Shown here: one piece after another, positions 4,886 through 5,462 of the stretch | Numbering within the stretch: the stretch's first letter is position 1 | How the letters are laid out: each line of letters starts with the position of its first letter | Source: JAZRUY01 sp045598845 | Lineage (GTDB): Bacteria; Verrucomicrobiota; Lentisphaeria; Victivallales; Victivallaceae | DNA length: 5,462 nucleotides | Direction: 5' to 3' | Assembly (NCBI GenBank): GCA_045598845.1 | Contig: JAZRUY010000067.1 | Location: 1 to 5,462, forward strand | Made by a program: the position numbers and the translations under genes | The notes under the pieces: model-generated | Databases searched by the model: none | Seen by the model: the letters and a program-made list of their open reading frames with translations, nothing else | What the model was told of the DNA's origin: nothing

Positions 4886-5462
4886 ATGCCTTCTGATTTT
4901 GTTCATCTTCACCTGCATACCCACTACAGCATGCTCGACGGCGCCTGCACTCCCGCCGGGCTGGTGGATTTGATGCGGGAAAACGATATGACCTGCTGCG
5001 CGGTGACCGACCACGGCTATGTCGGCGGCGCCGAGGATTTTCACCGGACTCTGACCGATGCCGGACTGCATCCGGTGATCGGCTGTGAAATGTATATGGC
5101 CTCCGGCTCCCGCGAAGACCGCTCGCCGCTGCAGCCCTGCCCCAAGGGTTTCCACCTGATTCTGCTCTGCGAAAACAACACCGGCTACAGGAATATGTGC
5201 AAACTGATTTCCGAGGCTTACCGCAACGGCATGTATTACAAGCCCCGGATCGACAAGGAGCTGCTCCGTCAGTACCATGACGGCATCATCGGGCTTTCCG
5301 CCTGCATCGCCGGCGAGATTCCCCGTTATCTGCTCGACGGCAACGACAAGGCGGCGGAAAAGGCTCTCGATGAATATTGCGGCATTCTCGGCCGGGACAA
5401 TTTTTTCCTCGAACTCATGGACCACGGTCTGGAGGAGGAGCGGACGGTCAACCGCAGACTGG
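4886..5462 (+). CDS. dnaE: DNA polymerase III alpha subunit (DnaE), N-terminal PHP domain, cut by window edge
   Basis: The frame is open from the ATG through the last base, giving 192 codons of the replicative polymerase; the catalytic palm, fingers and C-terminal domains lie beyond the window. The visible part is the PHP domain: FVHLHLHTHYSMLDGA (5-20), VTDHGYVGGAEDF (40-52), VIGCEMY (64-70), FHLILLCEN (89-97), NGMYYKPRIDKELL (114-127), GLSACIAGEIPRYLL (136-150) and DNFFLELMDHGL (171-182). All are standard DnaE landmarks. Candidate metal ligands H9, H11, D18, H43, E68, H90, C140 and H180 appear kept, unlike E. coli DnaE, whose first His is Arg. This resembles the Thermus-like PHP type, where metal-dependent 3'-5' exonuclease activity has been reported. 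It could be DnaE1 or a paralogue; the N-terminus cannot decide. It follows the hydrolase by 115 nt on the same strand. Confidence 0.95.
   Translation, partial: MPSDFVHLHLHTHYSMLDGACTPAGLVDLMRENDMTCCAVTDHGYVGGAEDFHRTLTDAGLHPVIGCEMYMASGSREDRSPLQPCPKGFHLILLCENNTGYRNMCKLISEAYRNGMYYKPRIDKELLRQYHDGIIGLSACIAGEIPRYLLDGNDKAAEKALDEYCGILGRDNFFLELMDHGLEEERTVNRRL

Noticed and set aside
4862..5425. Open frame (187 codons) antisense to the dnaE start
   Set aside because: The plus-strand frame encodes conserved PHP-domain motifs without interruption. The antisense frame has no recognisable motif.

Overview
The window looks like ordinary bacterial chromosome. Its coding DNA is GC-rich with a strong G/C preference at third codon positions, and it has one AT-rich intergenic region. 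Two complete housekeeping-type genes, one large secreted glycoside hydrolase and two gene ends cut off by the window edges are visible. A GC-rich chromosome carrying a large, signal-peptide-bearing clan GH-A-like enzyme with a C-terminal CBM9-like domain, embedded among core genes, is reminiscent of the Lentisphaerota/Victivallales or other PVC-group polysaccharide degraders. That placement is an inference from style only; no 16S rRNA or clade marker is in view.

Layout: (1) 1-164, minus strand: the N-terminal 54 codons of mnmG (gidA), running off the left edge. (2) 165-670: an AT-rich divergent intergenic region with no gene. It holds several inverted repeats, an imperfect tandem repeat and a recurring TGTAATCCG-type motif, and it probably contains the promoters for mnmG and for the plus-strand genes. 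(3) 671-4770, plus strand: three tightly packed, overlapping genes: galE (UDP-glucose 4-epimerase), a DnaQ-like DEDDh 3'-5' exonuclease, and an 862-residue exported glycoside hydrolase. The galE/exonuclease overlap is 11 nt and the exonuclease/hydrolase overlap is 8 nt, so the three are almost certainly one transcript with coupled translation. (4) 4771-4885: a short gap with a perfect 9-bp hairpin that may be a terminator or attenuator. (5) 4886-5462, plus strand: the first 192 codons of dnaE (DNA polymerase III alpha), starting with a PHP domain that keeps its HxH metal-binding motif, running off the right edge.

Functionally, GalE supplies or recycles UDP-galactose/UDP-glucose in the cytoplasm. 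The hydrolase would act on glycans outside the cytoplasmic membrane. The exonuclease and DnaE both belong to DNA replication or repair. Apart from the exonuclease/dnaE proximity, I see no single pathway joining these genes. I found no mobile element, CRISPR array, tRNA or rRNA, and no convincing new system. The points most worth a second look are the repeat-rich divergent region, the exonuclease near a dnaE with an apparently intact PHP site, and the unassigned family of the hydrolase.
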